Source of the DNA: Chloroflexi bacterium OLB14
Lineage (GTDB): Bacteria; Chloroflexota; Anaerolineae; Anaerolineales; Villigracilaceae
Length of the DNA stretch: 41,170 nucleotides
Direction of reading: 5' to 3'
Assembly: GCA_001567105.1 (NCBI GenBank)
Contig: LMZR01000038.1
Location: 1-41,170 of the forward strand
This document shows positions 1 to 9,409 of the stretch, in pieces (position 1 is the first letter of the stretch; the number at the start of each line of letters is the position of its first letter). The translations under genes and the position numbers were made by a program. The notes under the pieces are model-generated. The model saw nothing but the letters and a program-made list of their open reading frames with translations. It ran no database searches and was not told the DNA's origin.

Positions 1-1
1 C

Positions 2-322
2 AAAACCGTCGCTGAGCGCGGTCAGAGATTAATGGATGGCTTGAAGGATATTTTTGAGGAGAATGATATCCCCGCAGTGATGACGGGATACCCTGCCATG
101 TTCTCATTTTCGTTGAATATTGATGAAGTCAAAAATCAAAGAGACTGGTCCAGGAGCGATCATAATCTTTATCTTGAATTGGTTGAAAAAGCAATTGCCA
201 AAGGAGTAATGCCCGACCATGACGCGCGTGAGCCGTGGTTTATGTCTTATTCCCATTCGGATGCGGATGTTGACGAGACGTTGAATGTGTATGCGGAGAT
301 TGTGAAGGAAGTGAAGAAGTAA
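2..322 (+). CDS. Class III aminotransferase, C-terminal part (cut by window start)
   Basis: The reading frame is open from base 2 and ends at TAA 320-322, so only about the last 106 residues are present. The pattern (MTGYPAMFSFSL, then EKAIAKGVMPDHD, then a final SHSDADVDETL helix) is that of the C-terminal domain of PLP-dependent class III aminotransferases of the glutamate-1-semialdehyde aminomutase group. The PLP lysine and the large domain lie outside the window. The next gene downstream is another class III aminotransferase on the same strand, so this is probably the first visible member of the amine-catabolic region. The substrate cannot be read from this fragment. A true haem-pathway HemL is less likely given the context. 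Confidence 0.7.
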   Translation, partial: KTVAERGQRLMDGLKDIFEENDIPAVMTGYPAMFSFSLNIDEVKNQRDWSRSDHNLYLELVEKAIAKGVMPDHDAREPWFMSYSHSDADVDETLNVYAEIVKEVKK

Positions 323-348
323 ACAGGTATACAAGTAAATAAGAGACT

Positions 349-475
349 CGGTGGTCGAGTAGTTCCGAGCAAAGCGAGGAATGTATCGAGACCACCACTT
401 TAATACAGTAAATTTCATTAACAGGTGGTCTCGATACGCCTTCGCAAAAATCGCTCAGGCTACTCGACCACCGAG
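349..475. repeat. Dispersed palindromic element, family B, copy 1
   Basis: The left part (349-396) begins CGGTGGTCGAGTAG and ends TATCGAGACCACC. The right part (424-475) is its near reverse complement, beginning GGTGGTCTCGATACG and ending CTACTCGACCACCG. The two halves can fold into one long imperfect hairpin. The right edge ends 12 bp before the next start codon, and its GAGGAA supplies the only Shine-Dalgarno-like sequence for that gene. Related copies are at 3430-3556, 21085-21195, 21280-21328 and 24344-24485. Confidence 0.85.
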
Positions 476-487
476 GAATAGATAAAT

Positions 488-1798
488 ATGTCAAACAAAT
501 TAACTACTCAACAAATCGTTGAATTAAACAAAGATTACACCTTTTTCTCTTGGTCGAATCAGGGGCAGGTGAATCCAATTGCCGTGGATAAAGCCGACGG
601 CGTTTATTTTTGGGATACGGATGGAAAAAAATATTTGGATTTCGCTTCTCAATTGGTCAATACCAATGTGGGACATCAACATCCAAAAATTGTGAAGGCG
701 ATTCAAGAGCAAGCCGCCAAGTTGACTTTTGCCGCGCCAAGCATGGCAACCGAAGTAAAAGGCTTGCTCGGAAAAAAACTGTCAGAGATTACCCCTGGTG
801 ATTTGAAAAAAACATTTTTCACCTTGGGCGGAGCCGAAGCGAATGAGAATGCCATCAAAATTGCTAGGTTTTACACAGGCAGGCATAAAATCCTTGCTCG
901 TTATCGTTCTTATCATGGAGCAACACATGGAGCGATTGCGGTGACGGGCGATTATCGCCGCTGGTCTGTTGAGCCTGCTATGCCTGGCGCGGTTCACTTC
1001 CTTGACCCGTATTGTTATCGCTGTCCATTTGGCTGGACGAGAGAAACTTGTCATCGTGAATGTATCAGCCATGTGGAGGAAGTGATTCAGCATGAAGGAC
1101 CAGATCAAATTGCGGCAATTATTTTGGAAGGCGTGACGGGTACAAATGGATTAATCATCCCACCTGATGATTACTTGCCACGCATAAGAGAAATTTGTGA
1201 CAAGTATGGCATCTTGTTAATCTCCGATGAAGTGATGAGTGGCTGGGGCAGAACGGGTGAATGGTTTGCCGTGGATAACTGGAACGTAACGCCAGATATC
1301 ATCACCACTGCAAAGGGAATCACTTCGGGCTATGTTCCATTGGGTGCTGTGATTGTGCGTGAGAAAATTGCCAAGTTTTTTGATGACAAAGTTTTATTTG
1401 CAGGCTTAACTTATAGCGGACACGCCCTCGCTTGCGCCGCCGCGCTTGCTACGATTGAAGCCTACGAAGAAGATAAGATTTTTGAAAATGCAAAAAATGT
1501 TGGGAAACATCTAGGCAAGCGACTCGAAGAGTTGAAATCCAAACATCCGTCTATTGGCGATGCACGTTATATCGGCATGTTCTCTGCTATTGAGTTAGTG
1601 AAGAACAAAGAAACCAAAGAACCAATGGATATTACCGCCTTGAAAAACTTTATGGTTTCAAATGGCGTGTATGTGTTTAATTTCAAAAATATTTTATTCA
1701 TCGTCCCGCCGTTGGTGATTACGAAAGAGCAATTGGATGAAGGCTTGAATCTGTTAGATGAAGGCTTGGCAGAGTTGATGGATAAGCAAGTCAGTTAA
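488..1798 (+). CDS. Class III omega-aminotransferase (beta-alanine/taurine:pyruvate type)
   Basis: This 436-residue PLP-dependent aminotransferase moves a terminal amino group from an omega-amino acid to a keto acid in the cytoplasm. The PLP lysine is K276 (TTAKGITSGYVPLGA), the Asp that pairs with the PLP ring is D247 (ISDEVMSGWGRTG), and GGAEANENAIKIAR (114-127) is the cofactor phosphate region. Length is normal for the family. The closest look is to taurine:pyruvate and beta-alanine:pyruvate aminotransferases. The next gene is an acylating malonate-semialdehyde-type dehydrogenase, so beta-alanine to malonate semialdehyde is the favoured reaction; taurine is the main alternative. Oddity: a loop with four cysteines, C176-x2-C179-x8-C188-x3-C192. 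The start follows the GAGGAA of the repeat just upstream. Confidence 0.85.
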   Translation: MSNKLTTQQIVELNKDYTFFSWSNQGQVNPIAVDKADGVYFWDTDGKKYLDFASQLVNTNVGHQHPKIVKAIQEQAAKLTFAAPSMATEVKGLLGKKLSEITPGDLKKTFFTLGGAEANENAIKIARFYTGRHKILARYRSYHGATHGAIAVTGDYRRWSVEPAMPGAVHFLDPYCYRCPFGWTRETCHRECISHVEEVIQHEGPDQIAAIILEGVTGTNGLIIPPDDYLPRIREICDKYGILLISDEVMSGWGRTGEWFAVDNWNVTPDIITTAKGITSGYVPLGAVIVREKIAKFFDDKVLFAGLTYSGHALACAAALATIEAYEEDKIFENAKNVGKHLGKRLEELKSKHPSIGDARYIGMFSAIELVKNKETKEPMDITALKNFMVSNGVYVFNFKNILFIVPPLVITKEQLDEGLNLLDEGLAELMDKQVS

Positions 1799-1830
1799 AA
1801 AGTTTACAAAAAGAATATTTAGACGAAAAA

Positions 1831-1924
1831 GACCTGACAGGTTTTCACGGAGCCAAGATTAATTAAGTTTTATTTTGTTCCTAGAAGTCCGATTAACTCT
1901 CGTCATAATGAAACCTGTCAGGTC
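1831..1924. repeat. MITE-like inverted-repeat element, family A, copy 1
   Basis: Terminal inverted repeats GACCTGACAGGTTT (from 1831) and AAACCTGTCAGGTC (to 1924) enclose about 66 bp. Each arm is itself partly palindromic. The element fills most of the 156-bp gap between the aminotransferase and the semialdehyde dehydrogenase. Its overall length matches the copy at 37029-37123, while the interior sequence has diverged. No coding capacity. Confidence 0.75.
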
Positions 1925-1954
1925 TCGGGCTAAAAATTACCAAAAAGGTGAAAT

Positions 1955-3421
1955 ATGGAAATCCTAAACTACATAAACAACGAATGGGTAAAACCGAACG
2001 TTAAAGAATATTTGGATGTAATCAATCCCGCCACTGGTCAAGTAATTGCAAAGACTCCGCTTGGCACAAAAGCGGATGTTGAATCGGCGGCGAGAGCCGC
2101 GAGTGAAGCATTGCCTGCTTGGCGCAGAACGCCCGTCAATGACCGTGTGCAATATTTATTTAAGTTGCGAAATCTCATGCGCGAAAACGCAGATGAAATT
2201 GCAAAGCTCATCACCAATGAATGTGGCAAAACATTTGAAGAGGCAAAAGCCGAAATGATTCGCGCTTATGAAAATGTTGAAGTGGCTTGTGGAATGCCGA
2301 TGATGATGAAAGGCGAATTTGTTGAAGACATCGCCACAGGCATTGACGAGACAATGATTCGTCAACCAGTGGGTGTGTGTGCAACTATCGCGCCGTTTAA
2401 TTTTCCTGGCATGATTCCGTTTTGGTATTTGCCTTATGCAGTTGCGGCGGGCAACACATACATCATCAAGCCTTCTGAAAAAGTTCCCATGACCATGCAA
2501 TTCATTATGAAATTAATTGAACAAGTTGGTTTTCCAAAAGGCGTAATCAATTTGGTCAATGGCGCAAAAGATGTTGTGGATGCGATTCTCGAACATCCTG
2601 CCATTCGCGCCGTAACTTTTGTTGGCTCAACTAATGTTGCTAAATATATTTATGCAACTGCCGCGTCTCATGGAAAAAGAGTCCAGGCACAAGGTGGCGC
2701 AAAAAATCCTGTGATTATTCTTCCTGATGCAGATATGGAAATGGCGACAAAGATCGTCGCCGATTCAGCCTTCGGGTGTGCTGGTCAACGCTGTTTGGCA
2801 GTTTCTTTCGCTGTGACTGTGGGCGCCGCTAAAAACCAATTCACCGAATTGATTTGCGATGCGGCATCATCTCGTGTTGTGGGTTATGGCATGGACTCAG
2901 GTGTGCAAATGGGACCCGTCATCAACATGGCGAGCAAGAGCAGAGTCGAGCAGTTGATAGGACTCGGTCAAAGTGAAGGAGCAACTGTCGCCGTAGATGG
3001 ACGCGGTACTTTAATCAAAGGGTATGACAACGGCGCGTTTGTCAAACCAACGATTTTGGCAGATGTCCCGCGTGGAAGTGAAATCGCCAAGACAGAAATT
3101 TTTGGACCTGTGTTGAGCCTCATGCACGTCGAGACGGTTGAAGACGCAATTGAGTTGGTCAACAGCGGACAGTATGGCAACCAGGCGAGTCTGTTCACGT
3201 CGTCTGGCTCTGCCGCGCGAAAATTTAGATACGAAGCGGAAGCGGGCAACATCGGAATCAATATCGGCGTCGCCGCGCCGATGGCGTTCTTCCCGTTCAG
3301 CGGCTGGAAAGATTCCTTCTTTGGCGATATGCACGGGCAAGGCATGGATGCAGTTGAATTTTTTACACAAAAGAAAATTGTGATCGAACGCTGGCCCAAA
3401 GAATGGTCGAGGAAGTTTTAA
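1955..3421 (+). CDS. mmsA: CoA-acylating (methyl)malonate-semialdehyde dehydrogenase
   Basis: This 488-residue aldehyde dehydrogenase of the MmsA/IolA type oxidises malonate or methylmalonate semialdehyde with NAD+ and CoA, giving acetyl- or propionyl-CoA and CO2. The catalytic cysteine is C280 in CAGQRCLA. The usual ALDH motif LELGGK, with its general-base Glu, is replaced by QAQGGAKNP (245-252), as is typical of the CoA-acylating subfamily. Other motifs are APFNFPGM (146-153) and the C-terminal [10 protein letters not shown]. The start is preceded by AAAAGGTG at a good distance. Lying just after the omega-aminotransferase, it most simply finishes beta-alanine degradation (malonate semialdehyde to acetyl-CoA). 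Valine or myo-inositol breakdown are the classic alternatives, but no genes for those are nearby. Confidence 0.9.
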   Translation: MEILNYINNEWVKPNVKEYLDVINPATGQVIAKTPLGTKADVESAARAASEALPAWRRTPVNDRVQYLFKLRNLMRENADEIAKLITNECGKTFEEAKAEMIRAYENVEVACGMPMMMKGEFVEDIATGIDETMIRQPVGVCATIAPFNFPGMIPFWYLPYAVAAGNTYIIKPSEKVPMTMQFIMKLIEQVGFPKGVINLVNGAKDVVDAILEHPAIRAVTFVGSTNVAKYIYATAASHGKRVQAQGGAKNPVIILPDADMEMATKIVADSAFGCAGQRCLAVSFAVTVGAAKNQFTELICDAASSRVVGYGMDSGVQMGPVINMASKSRVEQLIGLGQSEGATVAVDGRGTLIKGYDNGAFVKPTILADVPRGSEIAKTEIFGPVLSLMHVETVEDAIELVNSGQYGNQASLFTSSGSAARKFRYEAEAGNIGINIGVAAPMAFFPFSGWKDSFFGDMHGQGMDAVEFFTQKKIVIERWPKEWSRKF

Positions 3422-3429
3422 AAAGAAAT

Positions 3430-3556
3430 CGGTGGTCGAGTAGGCGGTGCTCGTCCGCCGTATCGAGACCACAAGTTTTATAAAAAATTAAAATTACTTT
3501 GTTCACTTGTGGTCTCGATACGTTGCTCGTTATCACTCGCAATTACTCGACCACCG
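3430..3556. repeat. Dispersed palindromic element, family B, copy 2
   Basis: It begins CGGTGGTCGAGTAGGCGG 8 bp after the mmsA stop and ends ATTACTCGACCACCG. The two halves are near reverse complements around an AT-rich centre (3475-3500). An open frame runs out of this element from 3507 into the next gene, but the residues it would add are repeat-encoded, and the gene has its own ribosome site further on. Confidence 0.85.
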
Positions 3557-3578
3557 AGAATACATAAAAGGATTTTTT

Positions 3579-4934
3579 ATGATTGATTACGAAGACGCAT
3601 TAGATTATTCATCCCGTTGGATGGATTTGATTCACAAAACAGATTTCCCAACGCAAGAGTTGGCGCATCAGATCATTGATGAATCAAAAAATAATTTCGC
3701 CGAGCATTACAACCGTAACTGGTTGGAATATAGAAAATCTGTCACTGAGTCTGGCGATTGGGCATCTGTGGAGTGGACAGGTTCGGGTGCGGTGATTAAA
3801 GACGTACTTGGCAGAGAATTTTTGGATTTTCTCGGCGGTTTTGGCATGATGGATTTAGGCTGGAGTCATCCAACAGTTGTAGAAACTGTCAAAGCGCAGT
3901 TGAATCGTTCTCCAATGCCATCGCAGGAATTGCTTGACCCATTAAGAGGCGTGTTAGCCAAATTACTTGCATCTATCACACCAGGCGATTTGAAATATAG
4001 TTGGTTTGGCGCAAGCGGCACAGAAGCCAATGAAGCCGCCATGAAAATTGCCAAACTTTACACGGGCAAAACTGCTTTTATTGTTGGCGTGCGTGCTTTT
4101 CATGGAAAGACAATGGGCTCATTATCTTTGATGGGTAAATCAGATTATCGTGCACAAATGGGCGCGATGTATGGCGGACAGGTTTATCATGTTCCATTTG
4201 GAGACGCAGATGCTGTTGAAAAGCAATTAGAAATTTGTGACAAAGTTGGGGTTGGGGTTGCGGCTGTGATGTTTGAACCAATTCAAGGCGAGTCTGGAGC
4301 GATTGTTCCACCCGATGACTTCTGGCCCCGCATCCGTGAAGCGACAAAAAAACATAAAGTTTTGTTAATCGCCGATGAAGTGCAAACAGGTTTGGGGCGG
4401 ACAGGAAAATTGTGGGGCGTTGAACACTGGAATGTAGTGCCTGATATTTTGACGGTCGCAAAATCTTTAGGTGGTGGCGTAATGCCCATTAGTGCTGTTA
4501 CAACTACCGAAGAAATTTATCAGCCGATGATGTATCCGAATCCATTTATGCACACTACTACAACAGGTGGTGGAGCATTGGCTTGCTCTGCCGCAATCTC
4601 TGCCATTCATGTCACTTTGCGTGAAAGGTTGTGGGAACAAGCCGCGCAAAAAGGTGAATATTTAATCACGCAATTAGAAAAATTTGTTGTACAATACCCA
4701 CACATTTTTGAACGCATCACTGGCAAAGGTTTGTTAATCGGTATGCACTTCAAAAATCCAGAAATTGGTTATAAAGTTGCGGCAGGTTTATTCAAGCGAG
4801 GTGTATTAGTGGCAGGCACTTTAACCAGTGCGCAAACTATTCGGGTAGAACCTCCATTAATTGTTACGCAGACACAAATAGATAACTTTATTGATAGGCT
4901 ACAAGATACATTACAAGATATTGCAAAGCATTAG
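3579..4934 (+). CDS. patA: Putrescine aminotransferase
   Basis: This 451-residue class III aminotransferase resembles putrescine aminotransferase (PatA/YgjG), which transfers one amino group of putrescine to 2-oxoglutarate, giving 4-aminobutanal (cyclises to pyrroline). Motifs: WFGASGTEANEAAMKIAK (142-159), FHGKTMGSLSLMGK (174-187), D266 in IADEVQTGLGRTG and the PLP lysine K295 in VAKSLGGGVMP. I chose the ATG at 3579, preceded by AAAAGGA, over an upstream in-frame start at 3507 that lies inside a palindromic repeat. The gene sits directly upstream of potABCD, which supports a polyamine substrate. Other diamines such as cadaverine are possible. Confidence 0.85.
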   Translation: MIDYEDALDYSSRWMDLIHKTDFPTQELAHQIIDESKNNFAEHYNRNWLEYRKSVTESGDWASVEWTGSGAVIKDVLGREFLDFLGGFGMMDLGWSHPTVVETVKAQLNRSPMPSQELLDPLRGVLAKLLASITPGDLKYSWFGASGTEANEAAMKIAKLYTGKTAFIVGVRAFHGKTMGSLSLMGKSDYRAQMGAMYGGQVYHVPFGDADAVEKQLEICDKVGVGVAAVMFEPIQGESGAIVPPDDFWPRIREATKKHKVLLIADEVQTGLGRTGKLWGVEHWNVVPDILTVAKSLGGGVMPISAVTTTEEIYQPMMYPNPFMHTTTTGGGALACSAAISAIHVTLRERLWEQAAQKGEYLITQLEKFVVQYPHIFERITGKGLLIGMHFKNPEIGYKVAAGLFKRGVLVAGTLTSAQTIRVEPPLIVTQTQIDNFIDRLQDTLQDIAKH

Positions 4935-5030
4935 ACAATAGTTTTAGTTCATTTACGACCATGTTGTAAATTTTGAACGTAAAAATGTTTCATCATCTAA
5001 CAAAAAAATTTTCCTTACAGGAGAAGTTAT

Positions 5031-6143
5031 ATGAGTACTGAATTTGCAGTTGAATTGCGCGATGTTGTAAAAAAGTTTGTCACACCAGAGGGGCATGAAT
5101 TAAATGCCGTAGACCATGTGACCATGCAAATCAAAAATGGAGAGTTTTTCTCTATGCTTGGTTCATCAGGTTGTGGCAAAACCACATCATTGAGAATGAT
5201 TGCTGGTTTTGAATGGCCCTCAGAAGGGGAAGTGTATATTGAAGGCAAGGCAATGGGGCATACCCCACCATTTCAAAGAAAAGTGAACACCGTTTTCCAA
5301 AGTTATGCTTTATTTCAGCACATGACCATTTTTCAGAACGTGGCTTTTGGTTTAGAAATGGAAGGGGTGAAAGAGGACGAGATAAAGAAGCGAGTTGGAC
5401 GTGCTTTGGAAATGGTACAACTCTCTGGTATGGAACGCCGCAAGCCACGTCAACTTTCAGGTGGGCAACAACAACGCGTCGCACTTGCTCGGTCATTGGT
5501 CAAAACCCCAAGCGTTTTACTACTTGACGAACCTCTCGGCGCATTAGATTTAAAGCTTCGCAAGGAAATGCAACTCGAATTAAAGTCACTACAACAACAG
5601 TTAGGCATTACATTTATTTACGTCACACATGACCAAGAAGAAGCTTTGACCATGTCTGACCGAATTGCCGTGATGAGCAAAGGCAAAGTTCAACAAATGG
5701 GTACGCCTGTTGAAATTTATGAACGCCCTGCCAATAAATTCGTAGCAGATTTTATCGGCGAGTCAAACTTCCTCGAAGGCAAACTCAAATCTATATCAGG
5801 TAATGAGGCGGTGGTTTTTGTTCCCATATTAAATGCTGAAGTGACAGGTATGCCAATGGCGAAAGATTTAGTCAATGGCTCTGATGTGACTGTTGCTATT
5901 CGACCAGAAAAGATTCGTGTGGTTGAAAATCAAAGCGGAGCTGGTGTCTTTAAGGCAAAAGTGGGAACATCTGTTTATATTGGCTCAGATACACATTTGT
6001 ATTTTGATTTGAACGGCACGCGCTTGAAAGTGATGGAACAAAATCGTATTTCGAGTCTTGACCCATCTACTTTTTATGTCAAAGATGAAGAAGTGTTGTT
6101 TACCTTCCCACCTGAAAACACTTTGATTTTGAAAAAGGATTAA
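5031..6143 (+). CDS. potA: Spermidine/putrescine ABC transporter ATP-binding protein
   Basis: A 370-residue ATPase that powers polyamine import on the cytoplasmic side of the membrane. Walker A is GSSGCGKTT (44-52), the Q-loop is [12 protein letters not shown], the ABC signature is LSGGQQQRV (142-150), Walker B with the catalytic Glu is LLLDEP (163-168), and the H-loop is VTHDQEEA. Residues after about 240 form the TOBE-type regulatory domain (VAIRPEKI). Length is usual for PotA. The start has AGGAGAA 7 bp upstream. It is followed after 2 bp by potB, and the four pot genes form one operon ending at the terminator 9226-9261. Confidence 0.93.
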   Translation: MSTEFAVELRDVVKKFVTPEGHELNAVDHVTMQIKNGEFFSMLGSSGCGKTTSLRMIAGFEWPSEGEVYIEGKAMGHTPPFQRKVNTVFQSYALFQHMTIFQNVAFGLEMEGVKEDEIKKRVGRALEMVQLSGMERRKPRQLSGGQQQRVALARSLVKTPSVLLLDEPLGALDLKLRKEMQLELKSLQQQLGITFIYVTHDQEEALTMSDRIAVMSKGKVQQMGTPVEIYERPANKFVADFIGESNFLEGKLKSISGNEAVVFVPILNAEVTGMPMAKDLVNGSDVTVAIRPEKIRVVENQSGAGVFKAKVGTSVYIGSDTHLYFDLNGTRLKVMEQNRISSLDPSTFYVKDEEVLFTFPPENTLILKKD

Positions 6144-6145
6144 CT

Positions 6146-7069
6146 ATGTTACAACGTCTTCGTGAAAACAAATCTGCACAAGGCACGTTGTTAGCATTAC
6201 CAACAACGGTCTGGTTATTCATCTTATTAATCATCCCATTGGTTTTGACATTAATTGTTAGCTTTGGAAAACGTAGCCCAGATGGTGATGTAATTTATAC
6301 ATTCACATTAGATAATTACATTCGCTTATTTGGCTATAGCACAGATTGCACAAACGGGCAAACTTCTTGTTTTGACCCACTCTATGTAAATATTTTATGG
6401 CGCTCACTTACACTAGGCTTTAATACAACAGTGATAGTTATTTTATTGGCGTATCCGCTGGCTTATTTTATTGCTCGCGCAGACCCCAAGCGCAGAAATT
6501 TATTTTTGTTCATGGTATTAATTCCATTATGGACAAATTTCGTTATCCGTGTGTACGCATGGATGATGTTGCTCAGAAAAGAAGGTGCCATCAATATTGT
6601 GATTGGATGGATTGCGAACTTACTGCATATTCCTTTCACGCCACTAGAGATGCTCTATACACCAGGAGCAGTATTAGTAGGTATGGTATATGAATTCCTG
6701 CCGTTTATGATTCTGCCTATTTATACATCCTTGGAAAAAATTGATGGTTCTTTATATGAAGCAGCAGCGGATTTAGGTGCGAATGCCTTTAAAACATTTT
6801 TGAGAGTAACGCTTCCTTTATCTATGCCTGGTGTGGTTGCTGGAACGATACTTGTGTTTATCCCCGTTATGGGCACATTTGTCGTGTCAGATCTTCTTGG
6901 CGGTAAACAAGTGATTCTGGTTGGTAACTTAATTCAGCGCCAATTCCTTGATGCACGTGACCCAACTTTTGGCTCTGCCGCTTCTTTAGTATTGATGGTT
7001 ATGACATTAATCGTCACATACTTCTATACGCGTAAGTTTGGCTTTGGTGATGAAATTGTCGCCGCGTAG
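6146..7069 (+). CDS. potB: Polyamine ABC transporter permease PotB
   Basis: A 307-residue inner-membrane permease with about six membrane segments. The EAA loop that docks on the ATPase is [23 protein letters not shown] broken over the 197-220 region. The start lies 2 bp after the potA stop with AAAAAGGA just before it, so translation is probably coupled. Oddity: the outside loop after the first membrane helix carries an insert with two close cysteines (DCTNGQTSC), a possible disulphide. potC has a similar cysteine pair in its corresponding loop. Substrate class follows from the whole operon and the neighbouring putrescine aminotransferase. Confidence 0.92.
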   Translation: MLQRLRENKSAQGTLLALPTTVWLFILLIIPLVLTLIVSFGKRSPDGDVIYTFTLDNYIRLFGYSTDCTNGQTSCFDPLYVNILWRSLTLGFNTTVIVILLAYPLAYFIARADPKRRNLFLFMVLIPLWTNFVIRVYAWMMLLRKEGAINIVIGWIANLLHIPFTPLEMLYTPGAVLVGMVYEFLPFMILPIYTSLEKIDGSLYEAAADLGANAFKTFLRVTLPLSMPGVVAGTILVFIPVMGTFVVSDLLGGKQVILVGNLIQRQFLDARDPTFGSAASLVLMVMTLIVTYFYTRKFGFGDEIVAA

Positions 7070-7083
7070 ATTGGACAAATAAT

Positions 7084-7986
7084 ATGAATCCACATCGCCG
7101 TTCCCCTTTAGTAAAAATCGCAGCATTTTTGGTGTACTTCTTCCTATATGCTCCGATTGTGATACTTGTTTTATATTCTTTCAATGCTTCGCGTGTCAAT
7201 GTGAAATTTGAAGGGTTTATCCCAAACTTTAGTGACACTATTGAAATGGATGGAAGCATAGTGAAAGCTAGCCCATGTGGTCCCTTCCATTGGTATTGTG
7301 ACCTCGCAAAAAATGACGATGTCATTGATGCGGCGAGTAATACACTTACCATTGCCCTTACCTCAACTATTATTGCTACCATCATTGGTACAATGGCGGC
7401 TTTGGCATTACAAAGGTATGATTTTAAGATTAAACCATTTTCACAACTTTCTTTATATATTCCAATTGTGATTCCAGAAATTGTGATGGGCATTGGCATC
7501 TTGTCTTTGTTCAGTCAATTATTTGGCTGGCTCAATTCGGCACTTGATTTAAGCGGAGATGCTCGTTTGTCGCTCGGCATGGCGACAGTTACAGTAAGTC
7601 ATATTGCTTTCATGGTGCCATTTGTCACTTTGGTAGTACAAGCCCGCTTACAAGGTTTCGATAAATCTTTTGAAGAAGCCGCAATGGACTTAGGTGCCAA
7701 TGAATGGATTACGTTTCGCCGTGTTACCTTCCCGATGATTTTGCCAGGCGTGTTATCGGGCGCATTGCTGGCATTTACACTGTCACTTGATGATTTTGTC
7801 ATTACATTTTTCACCAACGGACCTGGCTCTACTACATTGCCAATTTACGTTTATGGCTTATTACGCCGTATAGTTACCCCACAAGTAAACGCGCTTTCAA
7901 CTGTATGGATTTTGATTGTCTTTACGGCGGTGGTAGCTTTGCAATGGATTCAGAGTCGCGAGCAAAAACCTACTGCTCACTCATAA
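7084..7986 (+). CDS. potC: Polyamine ABC transporter permease PotC
   Basis: A 300-residue permease, the partner of PotB. It has about six membrane helices, an N-terminal positively charged start (MNPHRRSPLVK) and an EAA loop (EEAAMDLGANEWITFRR) followed by PMILPGVLSGALLAF. It starts 14 bp after potB. The first outside loop holds PCGPFHWYC, two cysteines eight residues apart, mirroring the pair in PotB. It is followed by potD after 57 bp. No frameshift or truncation is seen. Confidence 0.92.
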   Translation: MNPHRRSPLVKIAAFLVYFFLYAPIVILVLYSFNASRVNVKFEGFIPNFSDTIEMDGSIVKASPCGPFHWYCDLAKNDDVIDAASNTLTIALTSTIIATIIGTMAALALQRYDFKIKPFSQLSLYIPIVIPEIVMGIGILSLFSQLFGWLNSALDLSGDARLSLGMATVTVSHIAFMVPFVTLVVQARLQGFDKSFEEAAMDLGANEWITFRRVTFPMILPGVLSGALLAFTLSLDDFVITFFTNGPGSTTLPIYVYGLLRRIVTPQVNALSTVWILIVFTAVVALQWIQSREQKPTAHS

Positions 7987-8043
7987 TCTGGGTATCTCGT
8001 GTAAATATTTTGCACGTTGCCAAAAAATAAAAAGGAGAGAATT

Positions 8044-9201
8044 ATGTTAAGAAAGACACTATTTAATGTACTTGCCGTTTTAGCAATTCTTAGCTTCGTG
8101 CTAGTTGCCTGTGGCGGTGGTGGAAGCACAGAGACATCTACAGATGCTGAAAGTAATGCAAAAGTAACTTCTTCTGGGTTCGCCTGCCCTGAACCCAACC
8201 CTCGCATGGATGTAACTTCCAAAGAACTCAACATCTTTGTTTGGACTGAATACTTCCCACAAGATATGCTAGATTGCTTTGAGTTGGTCTATAACATCAA
8301 ACTCAACCGCGATGAATACTCTTCTAACGAAGAAATGTACGCCAAAGTGGATGCAGGCGGAACTGCCTATGATCTGATCCAACCAACAGATTACATTGTC
8401 CCGCTTTTGATTCGCCAAGGACATGTTCAAGAGTTAGATCATTCTAAATTGCCTAACATCAAAAACCTTGACCCCAACTGGATGGATCAACCTTTTGACC
8501 CAGGTAATAAATATTCTATCCCATATCTTGCAGGTACCGACGCAATTGTTGTTAATACTGCTGCTGTTGAAAATGTGCCGACCTCATGGGCAGATTTATG
8601 GAATCCTGAATACAAAGATCGCTTAGTCTTCATTGATGACTCACGCGTAATCATTGGCATGACGCTTATCACACTCGGGTACAGCCCAAATACAAAAGAC
8701 CCTGCCGAACTTGAAGAAGCAAAAGCCAAACTTGCTGAATTGATTCCTAATGTTAAATTATTTGACAGTGATAGCCCCAAATCCGCACTTATTGCAGGCG
8801 ATGTTGACCTTGGATTAGTTTGGACAGGTGAAGCATTTATAGCCAACCAAGAAAATCCCGATATCCAATATATTTATCCTAAAGAAGGTCCTATCCTTTG
8901 GCAAGATAATTGGCTGATGTTGAAAGATGCCTCCCATGCTGATGCCGCCTACGCTTGGCTCAGCTACATTATGCAAGGTGATGTATTCTGGTTAACCATT
9001 CGAGACTTCCAATACACAAACCCCAATACAGCCGCTCTTGAATATGCCAAAGCCAATCAACCAGAAGTTTACAGTGCCTATGCCGATTCTCCAATTACGA
9101 ACCCACCAGCAGATGTGATTGCCAGTGGTATCAGTATTGAAGATGTAGGCGACGCCACACCACTTTACGATAACATATGGGTCGAAGTAAAAGGGCAATA
9201 A
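8044..9201 (+). CDS. potD: Polyamine-binding lipoprotein PotD
   Basis: A 385-residue solute-binding protein that delivers polyamine to PotBC. The N-terminus (MLRKTLFNVLAVLAILSFV) is a signal peptide ending in the lipobox LVAC, so C23 would be lipidated and the protein anchored to the outer face of the cytoplasmic membrane. The mature part begins with a flexible GGGGSTETST stretch. Motifs of the PotD/PotF group include NIFVWTEYFPQDML, YDLIQPTDYIV and GPILWQDNWLML. The ATG at 8044 has AAAGGAGAG before it; an in-frame TTG at 8017 is rejected. It is the last gene of the operon before a strong terminator. Confidence 0.93.
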   Translation: MLRKTLFNVLAVLAILSFVLVACGGGGSTETSTDAESNAKVTSSGFACPEPNPRMDVTSKELNIFVWTEYFPQDMLDCFELVYNIKLNRDEYSSNEEMYAKVDAGGTAYDLIQPTDYIVPLLIRQGHVQELDHSKLPNIKNLDPNWMDQPFDPGNKYSIPYLAGTDAIVVNTAAVENVPTSWADLWNPEYKDRLVFIDDSRVIIGMTLITLGYSPNTKDPAELEEAKAKLAELIPNVKLFDSDSPKSALIAGDVDLGLVWTGEAFIANQENPDIQYIYPKEGPILWQDNWLMLKDASHADAAYAWLSYIMQGDVFWLTIRDFQYTNPNTAALEYAKANQPEVYSAYADSPITNPPADVIASGISIEDVGDATPLYDNIWVEVKGQ

Positions 9202-9225
9202 CAAACTTTCTACCAATGTAAATAA

Positions 9226-9261
9226 AAAACGTCCCTAACAAAATTTTGTTAGGGACGTTTT
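9226..9261 (+). terminator. Rho-independent terminator of the potABCD operon
   Basis: A perfect 36-bp palindrome with 18-base arms (AAAACGTCCCTAACAAAA and its exact complement) lies 24 bp after potD and ends in a T run. The stem is long and mixed AT/GC. It could work in both directions, but there is no opposing gene here. Confidence 0.9.
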
Positions 9262-9279
9262 CATTAGAATAAACAAAGA

Positions 9280-9309
9280 TTGACAACCTAGATAAATTTT
9301 ATTTATAGT
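9280..9309 (+). promoter_or_regulatory. Distal promoter candidate for the Lrp-type regulator
   Basis: TTGACA (9280-9285), an 18-bp spacer and TATAGT (9304-9309) form a near-consensus vegetative promoter. The next gene is the regulator at 9446, about 130 bp on. No credible reading frame lies in between. Confidence 0.5.
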
Positions 9310-9409
9310 AAGTAAAAAAGCGAACAGAGCGAACATGCAGCAGAAATTAGCCCAACATTAAAATAAAGTATTAAAACTGTAAGAATAGTACAAAATAGTT
9401 ATAAAACTA

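Noticed and set aside
2968..3472. Open frames on the minus strand inside mmsA
   Set aside because: They are shadows of a well-conserved plus-strand gene and show no domain pattern or ribosome site.
3507..3578. Longer start for the putrescine aminotransferase
   Set aside because: The added 24 residues are encoded by a family B palindrome and have no ribosome site; ATG 3579 has AAAAGGA and matches the family start.
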